A stretch of 64,000 nucleotides of DNA. Origin: an uncultured Prevotella sp. (GTDB taxonomy: Bacteria; Bacteroidota; Bacteroidia; Bacteroidales; Bacteroidaceae). Location of the stretch: NCBI GenBank assembly GCA_946403845.1, contig CAMJBL010000007.1, positions 20,217 to 84,216 on the forward strand, read 5' to 3'. A program made the position numbers and the translations under genes. The notes below the pieces were generated by a model. That model saw only the letters and a list, made by a program, of their open reading frames with translations. It searched no databases and was not told the DNA's origin. Every line of letters starts with the position of its first letter. Positions within the stretch are counted from its first letter, which is position 1. Positions 1 to 10,065 of the stretch are shown one piece after another.

Positions 1-1970
1 ACAGTACCCGCTGGATTAACCGAACCCTTCACTCTATTGGCGAGGCCCCCGTGCTGTTTGATTCGCTGCAGGCCCGGAAGTCGTGTGAGGAGCTCCAGCT
101 GGCCCTTCGCAACCTTGGTTATCTGGATGCACAGGTGGAGCTGTTTACGACCCTTAAGCGAAAGAAGCTCGATGTCTACTATGTGCTTCATCCAGGCAGT
201 CATTATTACATCAGGAATCTGACGTATGACATTCAGGACAGTGTGATTGCTGGTTTGCTGAGATATGACAAACGAGGTCTTCATGAAAGCATGCAGTTTA
301 ATGTGAACGCCCTCAATGAAGAGCGCTCCCGACTGACCTCTTTCCTGCAGAATAACGGCTATTACCGTTTCCATAAGGAGTTTATTACCTTCCTGGCCGA
401 TTCCATTCAGGATTCCCACCAGGTGGATCTGACCTTGCGATTGAATCCCTATCGTACAAGTAACATCATGGATACGCTGCATACCCGTTATACGGTCAGA
501 CGGATCAGTTATGCCAGTGGTGACCCGCAGGATTCAGTGATTCATCTGCGTGACCGGGTGCTCCGCGAGAACACCATGTTGATAGAAGGCCAGCCCTACT
601 CGGCAGAAGGACTCCAGAATACCTATAATCATTTCGGTCGTCTTGGAGCAGTAAGGTATACCAATATCAATTTCCAGACGGCGCCTGACTCCGCCTTGCT
701 CGATATGGATGTACAGGTGCAGACCAATAAGCCCTCGACACTCAGTTTCCAACCGGAAGGCACGAATACGGCAGGAGACCTTGGAGCCGCTGCCTCTCTC
801 ACCTATCAGAACCAGAATCTCTTCCGGGGCTCAGAGACCTTCAGCGTTCAGTTGCGTGGCGCTTATGAGGCTATCAGGGGCCTGGAAGGTTATAGGAATC
901 AGGACTTCGTAGAGTATAGTGTCGAGAGTCGCCTGACTTTCCCGCGTTTTATCATGCCTTTCCTGAGTCGTGAGATGCGTCGGAGGACGATTGCCACCAG
1001 TGAAGTGTCGCTTCTTTTCGATACCCAGAACCGTCCGGAATTCCATCGTCGGGTGCTCTCTGCAGGCTGGCGTTACCGATGGAAACCTCAGTCGCGTTTT
1101 GACCAGTATCAGTTTGATCTCCTCGATCTGAACTACATCTTTATGCCTTGGGTCAGCGAGACCTTCAAGAAAGAATATCTGCAGGATAACAGTAATTATA
1201 ATGTCATCCTCAGGTATAACTACGAGGATTTGTTTATTATGAAGACGGGGTTCGGCTATAGTTATAATAACGGTCATGTGGCTATCAAAACCAATGTGGA
1301 AACGGCAGGTAATCTGCTCAATCTGGGTAGTGCGTTGTTCCATGCAGAGAAGGATGGAGAAGGGCATTACAACGTGTTTAACATCGCCTATGCTCAGTAT
1401 GTGAAAGGTGATGTGGATTTTACCTGTAACCTGCTGCCGAACTATCAGGACCAGTTGGTGTTCCACTGTGGCTTGGGCATTGCCTATCCTTACGGCAACA
1501 GTACGGTGCTGCCGTTTGAAAAACGCTATTTCTCGGGTGGTGCCAATAGTGTGCGTGGATGGAGTGTGAGAAGTCTGGGGCCAGGACGCTACAAGGGTCG
1601 TGATGGCAACATCAATTTCATCACACAGACGGGTGATATGAAGTTGGACCTGAATCTGGAATACCGTACACACCTGTTCTGGAAATTCGGCGGTGCGGTG
1701 TTTGTGGATGCGGGTAATATCTGGACGATCCGCGATTACGAACAACAGCCCGGAGGCCAGTTCAAGCTTCAGAACATCCTCAGCGACTTGGCCGTGAGTT
1801 ACGGATTGGGACTCCGTCTGAATTTTGATTATTTTATCATGCGCTTTGACCTAGGCATGAAGGCTGTGAATCCGGCGTATGAAACAGAAGAGGAAGAGCA
1901 TTATGCCATCATCCACCCACGACTGAGTCGCGACTTCGCTTTCCATTTCGCCGTGGGACTGCCGTTCTAA
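1..1970 (+). CDS. TamL/BamA-family outer membrane assembly protein, 5' truncated
   Basis: The frame is open from the first bases of the window, so the true start lies upstream; about 655 residues are visible. The N-terminal third looks like POTRA repeats and the rest like a 16-strand Omp85 barrel. The loop-6 signature SGGANSVRGW lies near bases 1530-1560, and the protein ends in Phe after alternating hydrophobic residues, as barrel proteins do. Members of this family insert or export proteins at the outer membrane; in Bacteroidetes the TamL lipoprotein version is common. The lipobox that would separate TamL from BamA is outside the window. No terminator follows; the next gene has its own promoter. 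Confidence 0.85.
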   Translation, partial: STRWINRTLHSIGEAPVLFDSLQARKSCEELQLALRNLGYLDAQVELFTTLKRKKLDVYYVLHPGSHYYIRNLTYDIQDSVIAGLLRYDKRGLHESMQFNVNALNEERSRLTSFLQNNGYYRFHKEFITFLADSIQDSHQVDLTLRLNPYRTSNIMDTLHTRYTVRRISYASGDPQDSVIHLRDRVLRENTMLIEGQPYSAEGLQNTYNHFGRLGAVRYTNINFQTAPDSALLDMDVQVQTNKPSTLSFQPEGTNTAGDLGAAASLTYQNQNLFRGSETFSVQLRGAYEAIRGLEGYRNQDFVEYSVESRLTFPRFIMPFLSREMRRRTIATSEVSLLFDTQNRPEFHRRVLSAGWRYRWKPQSRFDQYQFDLLDLNYIFMPWVSETFKKEYLQDNSNYNVILRYNYEDLFIMKTGFGYSYNNGHVAIKTNVETAGNLLNLGSALFHAEKDGEGHYNVFNIAYAQYVKGDVDFTCNLLPNYQDQLVFHCGLGIAYPYGNSTVLPFEKRYFSGGANSVRGWSVRSLGPGRYKGRDGNINFITQTGDMKLDLNLEYRTHLFWKFGGAVFVDAGNIWTIRDYEQQPGGQFKLQNILSDLAVSYGLGLRLNFDYFIMRFDLGMKAVNPAYETEEEEHYAIIHPRLSRDFAFHFAVGLPF

Positions 1971-1991
1971 AACATTAAAAATGTATAATTC

Positions 1992-2023
1992 TTTGGTTGT
2001 ACAGTGTTTTTTGTGTACTTTTG
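1992..2023 (+). promoter_or_regulatory. Bacteroidetes promoter of the metallo-hydrolase gene
   Basis: TTTG at 1992-1995, 20 bp, then TACTTTTG at 2016-2023 fits the Bacteroidetes -33/-7 consensus. The start codon follows 18 bp later. Confidence 0.7.
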
Positions 2024-2041
2024 CACAAAATATAAACCAAA

Positions 2042-2845
2042 ATGCTGAAATTTATATCGTTTGGGAGCGGTAGTAGTGGTAATTGCTATTATCTCGGCAC
2101 CGCAACAGACGGATTACTTGTAGATATAGGAGTTGGCTTAAGAACGCTCAAGAAGTATGCGAGGGATTATGGCATCAGTCTCAGTTCGGTGCGGCGGATC
2201 CTAATTACGCATGATCACGCAGACCACATCAAGTCTGTTGGAGCTTTCAGCCATGATTACAATGTGCCCGTCTATGCCACAGAGAAGGTTCACCTGGGCA
2301 TAGACCATAACTATTGTGTTCAACGGAAGCTGTTGAAAGAGCAGAAACTGTTCTTAGAGCCAGGAACCACCGTCAGATTGGGCGATTTTATGATAACCCC
2401 CTTTTCTGTGCCTCACGATGCCAGTGAGAATGTGGGGTATAAGATAGAGGTCGAGGGTATTGTCTTTGTCATCATGACGGATGCTGGCAGTGTGACAGAG
2501 GAGATGAGGGAATTCATCGGTGAAGCCAATTATCTTGTGATTGAGGCTAACCATGATGTGGAAATGCTGCAGGACGGTCCTTATCCCCAGTATCTGAAAG
2601 ACAGGATTATCAGTCCGAATGGTCATTTGTCGAATAAAGATTGCGGTCAGGTGTTGGCAGAGAATATGACGGAGCGGTTGAAACATGTCTGGTTGTGTCA
2701 TCTGAGTGAGGAGAACAATCACCCGGAGTTGGCACGAAAGACGGTGGATGCCATTCTGCGCAGTTATGGCATCATCCCAGGCAAGGATGTTCAACTGGAA
2801 GTGCTGAAGCGGAAAATGCCGAGTGAAGTGTATGAATTAGCGTAA
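2042..2845 (+). CDS. MBL-fold metallo-hydrolase, WalJ/YycJ type
   Basis: This 267-residue cytosolic protein has the metallo-beta-lactamase metal motif H57-x-H59-x-D61-H62 (HDHADH) and further conserved His and Asp residues (VPHD, MTDAG, CHLSEENN). Its opening, FGSGSSGNC, is typical of the YycJ/WalJ group of putative DNA-processing or exonuclease hydrolases. It is monocistronic, with its own promoter, and lies between the outer membrane gene and the leucine operon. The family is clear, but the exact substrate is not. Confidence 0.85.
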   Translation: MLKFISFGSGSSGNCYYLGTATDGLLVDIGVGLRTLKKYARDYGISLSSVRRILITHDHADHIKSVGAFSHDYNVPVYATEKVHLGIDHNYCVQRKLLKEQKLFLEPGTTVRLGDFMITPFSVPHDASENVGYKIEVEGIVFVIMTDAGSVTEEMREFIGEANYLVIEANHDVEMLQDGPYPQYLKDRIISPNGHLSNKDCGQVLAENMTERLKHVWLCHLSEENNHPELARKTVDAILRSYGIIPGKDVQLEVLKRKMPSEVYELA

Positions 2846-2890
2846 AAAGTTGTAATTTGATACGCTTTTGAGCAAAAAAACGACAAAATG

Positions 2891-2922
2891 TTTGTTGATA
2901 TCAAAATTAAGTTATAAATTTG
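2891..2922 (+). promoter_or_regulatory. Promoter of the leucine operon
   Basis: TTTG at 2891-2894, 20 bp, and TAAATTTG at 2915-2922 match the Bacteroidetes consensus. The transcript would begin about 25 bp before the leader peptide ATG and cross the attenuator before leuA. Confidence 0.75.
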
Positions 2923-2952
2923 CAGCCGAAATTAAACAATAATAGAAATAAG

Positions 2953-3036
2953 ATGAAAAGTCTGAACCTAATTAGCGCCATTATTATTCGACTGCAGGAT
3001 GTAGTCGGAAGTGATTTAGGTGTATATATAAAATAG
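2953..3036 (+). CDS. Leucine operon leader peptide (27 aa)
   Basis: A 27-codon reading frame between the promoter and an intrinsic terminator. Twelve of its 27 residues are branched-chain amino acids: Leu 4, 6, 14 and 22; Ile 7, 10-12 and 26; Val 17, 18 and 24. This is the composition expected of a translated attenuation leader sensing Leu, Ile and Val charging. Codons 18-21 overlap the antiterminator arm at 3005-3014. The coding assignment rests on composition and position only. Confidence 0.75.
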   Translation: MKSLNLISAIIIRLQDVVGSDLGVYIK

Positions 3037-3095
3037 GTATAGGATACATAAAAAGATATAGAGCCTTTCTCACTTCCGAGTGTGAAAGGCTTTTT
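3005..3095 (+). promoter_or_regulatory. Transcription attenuator of the leu operon (antiterminator and terminator)
   Basis: TCGGAAGTGA at 3005-3014, inside the leader reading frame, is a perfect 10-bp complement of TCACTTCCGA at 3070-3079. The latter lies in the 5' arm and loop of the hairpin 3063-3074/3079-3090 (GCCTTTC with GAAAGGC, one mismatch, four more pairs, TCCG loop), which is followed by T3091-3095. The two pairings exclude each other, as in classical attenuation. Which codon stalls the ribosome cannot be decided from sequence. Confidence 0.8.
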
Positions 3096-3141
3096 AGTTT
3101 TAGACAAGAAGAATAAAAGGACAATTTTAAATATATCAAAA

Positions 3142-4647
3142 ATGAACGACAGACTTTACATTTTCGACACGACGCTCCGCGATGGAGAGCAGGTGCCCGG
3201 TTGCCAATTGAATACCGTAGAGAAAATTCAGGTGGCCAAGGCACTCGAACAACTCGGCGTGGATGTGATTGAAGCAGGATTCCCGATTAGCAGTCCAGGT
3301 GATTTTAACTCCGTCATAGAGATCTCCAAAGCGGTGACATGGCCCGTGATCTGTGCGCTGACCCGTGCGGTGGAACGTGACATCGACGTGGCATTCGAAG
3401 CCCTGAAATACGCCAAGCACAAGCGCATCCATACAGGCATCGGCACCAGCGATGAGCATATTCAGTATAAGTTCAACTCTACCCGTGAGAAGATCTTAGA
3501 ACAGGCTGTCGCTGCCACCAAGTATGCCAAACGTTATGTCGATGATGTGGAGTTCTATTGTGAGGATGCCGGACGTACCGATAATGAATATCTGGCTCAG
3601 GTGGTAGAGGCCGTTATCAAGGCAGGCGCCACTGTGGTGAATATCCCTGATACGACAGGTTACTGTCTGCCTCAGGAATATTTCGAGAAGATCAAATATC
3701 TGAAAGAGCATGTCGATGGTATCGACAAGGCCATTATCTCGACACATTGTCACAATGACCTGGGTTTGGCAACGGCTAATACTTTCAGTGGTGTGATGGC
3801 AGGTGCCCGGCAGGTGGAAGTAACCGTCAATGGTATCGGTGAGCGGGCTGGCAATACATCGTTGGAGGAGATTGCGATGATTCTGAAGTGCCACAAGAAC
3901 CTTGAAATCGAAACAAATATCAACACCACGAAGATCTATCCCATCTCCCGAATGGTGTCTTCTCTGATGAATATGCCCGTTCAGCCTAATAAGGCCATTG
4001 TCGGGCGCAATGCCTTTGCCCATTCAAGCGGTATCCATCAGGACGGCGTGTTGAAGAATGTGCATACCTATGAGATTATGGATCCGAAGGATGTGGGTAT
4101 TGACGACAACAGCATTTTGTTGACGGCTCGTAGTGGAAGGGCTGCCCTGAAGCATCGTCTGCATATGAACGGCGTCGATCTGGAAGAGCAGAAACTCGAC
4201 AAGATCTATGAGAAGTTCCTGCAACTGGCTGATCAGAAGAAAGAGGTGAGTGATGCCGATGTGCTGATGTTGGCGGGTGCTGATACGGCTGAGGCTCATG
4301 CCGTGAAACTCGACTTCCTGCAGGTAACAACAGGTAAGGGTGTGAAGAGTGTGGCTTCTATCGGACTTGACATCTCCGGCCAGAAGTTTGAGGCTGCTGC
4401 TTCGGGTAATGGTCCTGTGGATGCTGCCATCAAGGCGTTGAAGAAGATCATCATGAAGCAGATGACACTGAAGGAATTCACCATTCAGGCTATCTCGAAA
4501 GGCTCTGACGATGTGGGTAAGGTGCACATGCAGGTGGAGTACGACGGCTCGTTGTACTACGGCTTCGGTGCCGATACTGATATTGTGACGGCTTCTGTGG
4601 AGGCTTATATCGACTGTATCAATAAATTCAAAAAGGCAGACGAATGA
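3142..4647 (+). CDS. leuA: 2-isopropylmalate synthase
   Basis: Condenses acetyl-CoA with 2-oxoisovalerate, the first committed step of leucine synthesis. This 501-residue protein has the DRE-TIM motif DTTLRDGEQ at residues 9-17, the metal motif HCHND near residue 203, the [10 protein letters not shown] loop near residue 229, and a C-terminal regulatory domain (about 370-500) expected to bind leucine. I chose ATG 3142 because upstream in-frame starts fall inside the attenuator hairpin. The last codons overlap leuC by 4 bp (ATGA), indicating translational coupling. Confidence 0.95.
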   Translation: MNDRLYIFDTTLRDGEQVPGCQLNTVEKIQVAKALEQLGVDVIEAGFPISSPGDFNSVIEISKAVTWPVICALTRAVERDIDVAFEALKYAKHKRIHTGIGTSDEHIQYKFNSTREKILEQAVAATKYAKRYVDDVEFYCEDAGRTDNEYLAQVVEAVIKAGATVVNIPDTTGYCLPQEYFEKIKYLKEHVDGIDKAIISTHCHNDLGLATANTFSGVMAGARQVEVTVNGIGERAGNTSLEEIAMILKCHKNLEIETNINTTKIYPISRMVSSLMNMPVQPNKAIVGRNAFAHSSGIHQDGVLKNVHTYEIMDPKDVGIDDNSILLTARSGRAALKHRLHMNGVDLEEQKLDKIYEKFLQLADQKKEVSDADVLMLAGADTAEAHAVKLDFLQVTTGKGVKSVASIGLDISGQKFEAAASGNGPVDAAIKALKKIIMKQMTLKEFTIQAISKGSDDVGKVHMQVEYDGSLYYGFGADTDIVTASVEAYIDCINKFKKADE

Positions 4648-6020
4648 ATACACTATTTGACAAGATATGGGATAGACATGTGGTCCAGCAGATAAAAGAC
4701 GGGCCTACGCAACTGTATATCGACAGGCTCTATTGTCATGAGGTGACTTCGCCCCAGGCCTTTGAGGGCATGCGATCAAGAGGCTTGAAGTGTTTCCGTC
4801 CGCAACAGATCTTCTGTATGCCGGATCATAATACGCCGACACATGATCAGGATAAGCCCATTGCAGACCCTGTGTCGAAGAAGCAGGTAGATATGTTGGC
4901 AAAGAATGCTACGGATTTCGGACTGACGCATTTCGGTATGATGTCGCCTGATAACGGCATCATCCATGTTGTAGGACCCGAGAAGGGATTGAGTCTGCCG
5001 GGCATGACCATCGTTTGTGGCGACTCTCACACTTCTACCCACGGGGCTATGGGGGCTGTGGCCTTTGGCATCGGTACCTCAGAGGTTGAGATGGTGATGG
5101 CTTCACAATGTATTCTTCAGCAGAAACCCAAGTCGATGCGGATTACGATTAACGGACAACTCGGTAAGGGGGTAACGGCCAAAGATGTCGCACTCTACCT
5201 GATGGCTCAGTTGTCGACGTCGGGCGCTACAGGCTATTTTGTGGAGTATGCTGGCGATGTGGTAAAGGCAATGTCGATGGAAGGTCGTCTGACGCTTTGC
5301 AACCTCTCTATCGAGATGGGAGCACGTGGTGGCTTTATCGCACCTGATGAGACGACCTTTAATTATATCAAAGGTAAGGAATACGCACCGAAGGGTGAGG
5401 CTTGGGAACAGGCTGTGGCTGAGTGGAAGACTTTAAAGAGTGGCGATGATGCCGTCTTCGACAAGGAACTGGTCTTTGATGCGGCTGATATTGAACCTCG
5501 TATTACCTACGGAACGAATCCCGGTATGGGTATTGGCATCACTGAAGCAATTCCATACGAAAGTGGGGCAGGCTTTGAGAAAGCCCTCAACTATATGGGT
5601 TTCAAGGCTGGGCAAAGGCTATTGGGTACCAAGGTTGACTATGTGTTCCTCGGGGCATGTACTAATGGTAGGATTGAAGATTTCCGGGCCTTTGCCTCGA
5701 TGGTGAAAGGCCGTCGGAAAGCACAAGATGTCGTTGCTTGGCTGGTGCCAGGTTCATGGGCTGTTGACCGTCAGATTCGGGAGGAAGGACTGGATAAGAT
5801 TCTCAAGGCTGCAGGCTTTGAGATTCGTCAGCCAGGCTGTTCGGCCTGTTTGGCAATGAACGACGATAAGATCCCTGCCGGCAAATTGTCGGTCTCTACT
5901 TCTAATCGTAACTTTGAGGGGCGTCAGGGCCCGGGTGCACGTACCATTCTGGCATCGCCATTGGTCGCTGCCGCCGCAGCTGTCACTGGCGTTATCACAG
6001 ATCCACGCGAGTTTCTTTAG
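4644..6020 (+). CDS. leuC: 3-isopropylmalate dehydratase, large subunit
   Basis: An aconitase-family subunit of 458 residues that isomerises 2- to 3-isopropylmalate together with LeuD. The three cysteines that hold the [4Fe-4S] cluster are visible as C339 (LGACTNGR), C399 and C402 (PGCSAC). The substrate-loop signature [10 protein letters not shown] is near residue 130. The start overlaps leuA by 4 bp. The same enzyme probably also acts on citramalate made by the paralogous synthase downstream. Confidence 0.96.
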   Translation: MNTLFDKIWDRHVVQQIKDGPTQLYIDRLYCHEVTSPQAFEGMRSRGLKCFRPQQIFCMPDHNTPTHDQDKPIADPVSKKQVDMLAKNATDFGLTHFGMMSPDNGIIHVVGPEKGLSLPGMTIVCGDSHTSTHGAMGAVAFGIGTSEVEMVMASQCILQQKPKSMRITINGQLGKGVTAKDVALYLMAQLSTSGATGYFVEYAGDVVKAMSMEGRLTLCNLSIEMGARGGFIAPDETTFNYIKGKEYAPKGEAWEQAVAEWKTLKSGDDAVFDKELVFDAADIEPRITYGTNPGMGIGITEAIPYESGAGFEKALNYMGFKAGQRLLGTKVDYVFLGACTNGRIEDFRAFASMVKGRRKAQDVVAWLVPGSWAVDRQIREEGLDKILKAAGFEIRQPGCSACLAMNDDKIPAGKLSVSTSNRNFEGRQGPGARTILASPLVAAAAAVTGVITDPREFL

Positions 6021-6041
6021 ACCTAAGAACATAAGAACAGA

Positions 6042-6644
6042 ATGAAGATGAAACAGAAATTCGATATTATAACGTCTACCTGTGTGCCGCTCCCTTTGGA
6101 GAATATTGATACCGACCAGATCATTCCGGCTCGTTTCTTGAAGGCAACGACACGTGAGGAACAATTCTTTGGTGACAATCTTTTCCGCGACTGGCGTTAT
6201 AACGCTAACGGCACATTGAATCAGGCGTTCGTGCTGAACGACCCCAGATATTCTGGCTGTATTCTTGTCGCGGGCAAGAATTTTGGCTCGGGCTCTTCCA
6301 GGGAACATGCCGCATGGGCGATTGCCGGCTATGGATTCAGAGTGGTCATCAGCTCCTTCTTTGCTGATATCCACAAGAATAATGAACTGAATAACTTCGT
6401 ATTGCCTGTACAGGTGAGCGAGGATTTCCTCGCAGAGCTCTTTCTGAGTATTCAGAACAATCCGAGTACTCAGGTAAAAGTCGATCTCCCGAATCAGACG
6501 GTGACGAATCTCTCTACAGGCCGTAGCGAGTCCTTTGAGATTAATGCCTATAAGAAGCATTGTCTTATGAACGGCCTCGACGATATTGATTTCTTAGTAC
6601 AGAACCAAGACAAGACCATCGCATGGGAACAGCAGAGAAAGTAA
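6042..6644 (+). CDS. leuD: 3-isopropylmalate dehydratase, small subunit
   Basis: This 200-residue swivel domain of the isopropylmalate isomerase has the motifs NIDTDQIIPARF near residue 19 and GSGSSREHAAWA near residue 82. The LeuC subunit is encoded just upstream. A second ATG two codons in (6048) could be used instead. The 3' end overlaps the next gene's start by 22 bp in another frame. Confidence 0.95.
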   Translation: MKMKQKFDIITSTCVPLPLENIDTDQIIPARFLKATTREEQFFGDNLFRDWRYNANGTLNQAFVLNDPRYSGCILVAGKNFGSGSSREHAAWAIAGYGFRVVISSFFADIHKNNELNNFVLPVQVSEDFLAELFLSIQNNPSTQVKVDLPNQTVTNLSTGRSESFEINAYKKHCLMNGLDDIDFLVQNQDKTIAWEQQRK

Positions 6645-8197
6645 ACAATTACAAGCGTATCCAGCCATTTGTGGAGATTCTGGATTCTACCTTGCGCGAC
6701 GGTGAGCAGACCAGTGGTGTCTCCTTCCTGCCGCATGAGAAACTCATGATGGCGCGCATGTTGCTCCATGATTTGAATGTAGACCGTATAGAAGTCGCTT
6801 CAGCACGTGTCTCTGAGGGAGAGAAAGAAGCTGTACAGATGATCTGCCGATATGCAGAGAAAATCGATAAGCTGAATAGGGTAGAGGTGCTTGGCTTTGT
6901 GGATGATGGTCAAAGCGTAGACTGGATACTTGAGTGTGGATGTAAGACATTGAATCTACTGGTGAAAGGCTCGTTGAAGCATTGCACACAGCAGTTGCAG
7001 AAGACGCCCGACGAACATATTGAGGATATCCGTAAGGTGGTGAAGTATGCCCGTAGCAAGGGCGTTTCGGTTAATCTGTATCTGGAGGATTGGTCGAATG
7101 GCATGAAGGATTCACCTTCGTATGTCTATCATTTGATGGATCAGCTCTGTGACAGTGGTATCCGACGGTTCATGCTCCCAGATACGTTGGGAATCATGAA
7201 TCCCCTGCAGTGTATTGAGTACTTCCGTAAGATGATCAAGCGCTATCCCGATACCCATTTCGATTTTCATGCGCATAATGATTATGATCTCGCCGTGTCG
7301 AATTCCCTGGCGGCTGTGCTGAGTGGTGCCAAGGGCCTGCATGTCACCGTGAACGGTTTGGGTGAGCGTTGTGGCAATGCACCGTTGTCGAGTGTACAGG
7401 TGATTCTGAAGGATCAGTTCCATGCCAAGACGAATATCAACGAGAACAAACTGAACGACATCTCACGACTGGTGGAGAGTTACAGTGGAATAGCCGTCGC
7501 GCCTAACCAGCCGATTATTGGTGATAATGTCTTTACGCAGGTGGCTGGTGTCCATGCCGATGGCGACAAGAAAAACAATCTCTATCAGAATGACCTTGTA
7601 CCGGAGCGTTTCGGACGTAAGCGTGAATATGCCTTGGGGAAGAACAGCGGAAAGGCCAACATTGCCAAGAATCTTGAGGAATTAGGTCTCGAACTGACTC
7701 CGGAACAGACCCGAAGGGTTACGCAGCGTATCACGGAACTTGGCGATAAGAAGGAACGGGTGACTTTGGAGGACCTGCCCTTCATCGTGAGTGATGTGCT
7801 CAAGCATGATGTCTCTGAAGACAAGGTGAAACTCGTCAGTTATATTGTCTCTACAGCCTACGGTCTGAAACCTGGTGCAAATATCAAGATAGAAATCAAC
7901 GGTCAGCAGTATGAGGCCAGTGCTACGGGTGATGGTCAGTATGATGCTTTCGTGAAGTCGTTGAGATACATCTATAAGAAGTATCTCGACCGCACTTTCC
8001 CCCTTCTTGCCAACTATGCCGTTACCATCCCACCAGGCGGACGAACAGACGCTTTGGTACAGACCGTCATCACTTGGAATGATAATGGCAGATTGTTCCG
8101 TACCCGTGGTCTCGATGCAGACCAGACGGAAGCCGCCATCAAGGCAACCTTCAAAATGTTGAACATCATAGAAAACGAATATAACAAAGAATTATGA
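6623..8197 (+). CDS. LeuA-paralogous synthase, probable (R)-citramalate synthase
   Basis: A second DRE-TIM acyltransferase (524 aa) inside the leu operon, with DSTLRDGEQ near residue 22, HAHNDYD near residue 214 and NGLGERCGN near residue 242. It carries its own C-terminal regulatory domain (about 395-524). It is clearly diverged from LeuA. By analogy with CimA it would make citramalate from pyruvate and acetyl-CoA, feeding isoleucine synthesis through LeuCD and LeuB; homocitrate-type activity is an alternative. The start at 6623 overlaps leuD by 22 bp, and the stop overlaps leuB by 4 bp. Confidence 0.75.
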   Translation: MGTAEKVNNYKRIQPFVEILDSTLRDGEQTSGVSFLPHEKLMMARMLLHDLNVDRIEVASARVSEGEKEAVQMICRYAEKIDKLNRVEVLGFVDDGQSVDWILECGCKTLNLLVKGSLKHCTQQLQKTPDEHIEDIRKVVKYARSKGVSVNLYLEDWSNGMKDSPSYVYHLMDQLCDSGIRRFMLPDTLGIMNPLQCIEYFRKMIKRYPDTHFDFHAHNDYDLAVSNSLAAVLSGAKGLHVTVNGLGERCGNAPLSSVQVILKDQFHAKTNINENKLNDISRLVESYSGIAVAPNQPIIGDNVFTQVAGVHADGDKKNNLYQNDLVPERFGRKREYALGKNSGKANIAKNLEELGLELTPEQTRRVTQRITELGDKKERVTLEDLPFIVSDVLKHDVSEDKVKLVSYIVSTAYGLKPGANIKIEINGQQYEASATGDGQYDAFVKSLRYIYKKYLDRTFPLLANYAVTIPPGGRTDALVQTVITWNDNGRLFRTRGLDADQTEAAIKATFKMLNIIENEYNKEL

Positions 8198-9258
8198 AAC
8201 TAAATATTGCCATTCTTCCGGGCGACGGTATTGGTCCGGAGATTATGAAACAAGGTGTGGCTGTGCTTGATGCCATCGCAGCAAAATGTGGCCATGAGTT
8301 CGTCTATCAGGAAGCTATCTGTGGGGCACATGCCATTGATGAGGTGGGAGATCCTTATCCTGATGCGACCCATGAGGTCTGCATGCAGGCGGATGCCGTG
8401 CTCTTTGCCGCTGTGGGCGATTTGAAGTACGATCATAATCCAACGGCGAAGGTGCGTCCTGAGACAGGCTTGCTGGCCATGCGCAAAAAACTTGGTCTGT
8501 ATGCCAATGTGCGTCCTGTGACCACTTTCGACTGCTTGCTTCACAAGTCGCCTCTGAAGGACGAACTGATTCGCGGCGCAGATTTTGTGGTGCTGCGCGA
8601 ACTCACGGGTGGCATGTACTTTGGTGAAAGATATCAGGATAATGACAAAGCCTACGATACGGATATCTACACCCGTCCTGAGATTGAGCGTATCGTGAAA
8701 CTGGGTTTCGAGATGGCGATGCAGCGTCGTAAGCACCTGACGGTAGTCGACAAGGCAAATATCCTGGCCTCTTCCCGTTTGTGGCGTCAGATAGCAAAGG
8801 AGATAGAACCGCTTTACCCTGAGGTGCAGACCGACTATATGTTCATCGACAATGCCTCGATGCGTGTGCTTACGGAACCGCGTTTCTTCGATGTCATCGT
8901 GACAGAAAATACCTTTGGGGATATCCTTACTGATGAGACGGCATGTATCACGGGTTCGATGGGTCTCCAACCGTCAGCCTCTTTAGGAGAGCATACCCCG
9001 CTCTTCGAGCCTGTTCATGGTTCCTGGCCACAGGCGGCAGGTCAGAATCTGGCCAATCCTCTGGCTCAGATCCTCTCTGCTGCGATGCTTCTGGAGCATT
9101 TCGGACTGAACAAGGAAGGCACCTTGATTCGTGAAGCCGTCAATGCCTCACTCGACGCTAATGTCCGTACCCCCGAGATTCAGGTGGAGGGTGGCGCTCA
9201 TTATGGTACCAAGGAGGTTGGCGAATGGATCGTCGACTACATTAAAAAAGCAAATTGA
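8194..9258 (+). CDS. leuB: 3-isopropylmalate dehydrogenase
   Basis: An NAD-dependent oxidative decarboxylase of 354 residues. The start [14 protein letters not shown], the substrate-binding block [12 protein letters not shown], the metal-binding Asp in TVVDKANIL and [10 protein letters not shown], and the NAD-binding [18 protein letters not shown] stretch all match the LeuB family. It overlaps the upstream synthase by 4 bp. It would complete leucine synthesis and could also act on methylmalate in a citramalate route. Confidence 0.96.
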   Translation: MKLNIAILPGDGIGPEIMKQGVAVLDAIAAKCGHEFVYQEAICGAHAIDEVGDPYPDATHEVCMQADAVLFAAVGDLKYDHNPTAKVRPETGLLAMRKKLGLYANVRPVTTFDCLLHKSPLKDELIRGADFVVLRELTGGMYFGERYQDNDKAYDTDIYTRPEIERIVKLGFEMAMQRRKHLTVVDKANILASSRLWRQIAKEIEPLYPEVQTDYMFIDNASMRVLTEPRFFDVIVTENTFGDILTDETACITGSMGLQPSASLGEHTPLFEPVHGSWPQAAGQNLANPLAQILSAAMLLEHFGLNKEGTLIREAVNASLDANVRTPEIQVEGGAHYGTKEVGEWIVDYIKKAN

Positions 9259-9264
9259 CATGAT

Positions 9265-9942
9265 ATGCAGTTAAAATATAGCATCACATTATTGCTCTCT
9301 CTGTTTATAGGGCATTCCTTTTCTCAAACGCGTCAGCAATGGCGTGACTCACTTGAGGTGTTGAATGCCCAGATTGCCAAGGATCCTCAGAACCTTCATC
9401 TGCATCTGCTCAAGGCCGAGGCTAATATCAACCTCGATCAGTGGGACTATGCCCTCGCTGAGTACGGCAAGATTCTCCATCAGGATGAAAAGAATCTCGC
9501 TGCCCTTTATTTCCGGGCCTATGTCCATACCCAACAACAGCATTATGACTTGGCGCGTGTCGATTATGAGGCCTTCCTGCGTTTGCAGCCCACGCACTTC
9601 GAGGCCCGCTTGGGACTGGCACATGTTTTACAGAAGATGGGACGTAAGACGGATACTGTCGACGAATTGAATCGTCTCGTACAGATGTTTCCTGATTCTG
9701 CTGATGCCTATGCCGCCCGTGCAGCCTTTGAGACAGAGCAGAAACAGTATGATGTTGCCCTCTATGACTGGGATGAGGCCATTCGTCGCAAACCGCTTCA
9801 GTCAGGTTTTGTCGTTTCGAAGGCAGATATCCTGATTTCCCTAAATCGTATGGTTGAGGCGCGTGAGGAATTGAATGCTGCCATCAAACGAGGTGTGCCT
9901 CGCTATGCCCTAAAAGAGTGGCTTGACAAATGCCGACACTAA
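9265..9942 (+). CDS. Secreted tetratricopeptide repeat protein
   Basis: A 225-residue protein with a Sec signal peptide (hydrophobic stretch, likely cut after FSQ near residue 21), then about five TPR units such as DYALAEYGKILHQDEKNLAALYFRA. It follows leuB by 6 bp and probably shares the operon transcript, although a periplasmic TPR protein has no obvious role in leucine synthesis. The stop codon is contributed by the first 22-bp repeat unit at 9939. No specific function is recognised. Confidence 0.75.
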   Translation: MQLKYSITLLLSLFIGHSFSQTRQQWRDSLEVLNAQIAKDPQNLHLHLLKAEANINLDQWDYALAEYGKILHQDEKNLAALYFRAYVHTQQQHYDLARVDYEAFLRLQPTHFEARLGLAHVLQKMGRKTDTVDELNRLVQMFPDSADAYAARAAFETEQKQYDVALYDWDEAIRRKPLQSGFVVSKADILISLNRMVEAREELNAAIKRGVPRYALKEWLDKCRH

Positions 9943-10004
9943 ACACCCTCTAGTATCATACTAAACACCCTTTAGTGTCATACTAGAGCCCCTTTAGTAT
10001 CATA
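9939..10004. repeat. Three tandem 22-bp units with embedded palindromes
   Basis: Units at 9939-9960, 9961-9982 and 9983-10004 share the pattern CTAAACACCC, TTTAGT, TCATA. A further partial unit runs into the terminator. Within and across units lies the odd palindrome TAGTAT-C-ATACTA, so each junction can fold. The first unit contains the stop codon of the TPR gene. Confidence 0.85.
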
Positions 10005-10009
10005 CTAAA

Positions 10010-10046
10010 AATCCCCAGACTCTATCGGTGAGACTGGGGATTCTTT
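10010..10046. terminator. Terminator between convergent genes
   Basis: AATCCCCAG-A-CTC pairs with GAG-A-CTGGGGATT across a 7-nt loop (10010-10042) with one A-A mismatch. It is followed on the plus strand by TTCTTTGTTT. The symmetry suits it to end both the leu operon and the minus-strand decarboxylase genes. Confidence 0.75.
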
Positions 10047-10065
10047 GTTTATTGTAAGTGAATCA

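Noticed and set aside
831..1745. 304-codon minus-strand frame
   Set aside because: It is antisense to the outer membrane barrel gene and has no recognisable protein features.
3082..3141. Upstream in-frame extension of leuA
   Set aside because: The extra 20 codons would begin inside the attenuator hairpin and are not part of the LeuA family; ATG 3142 starts just before the conserved sequence.
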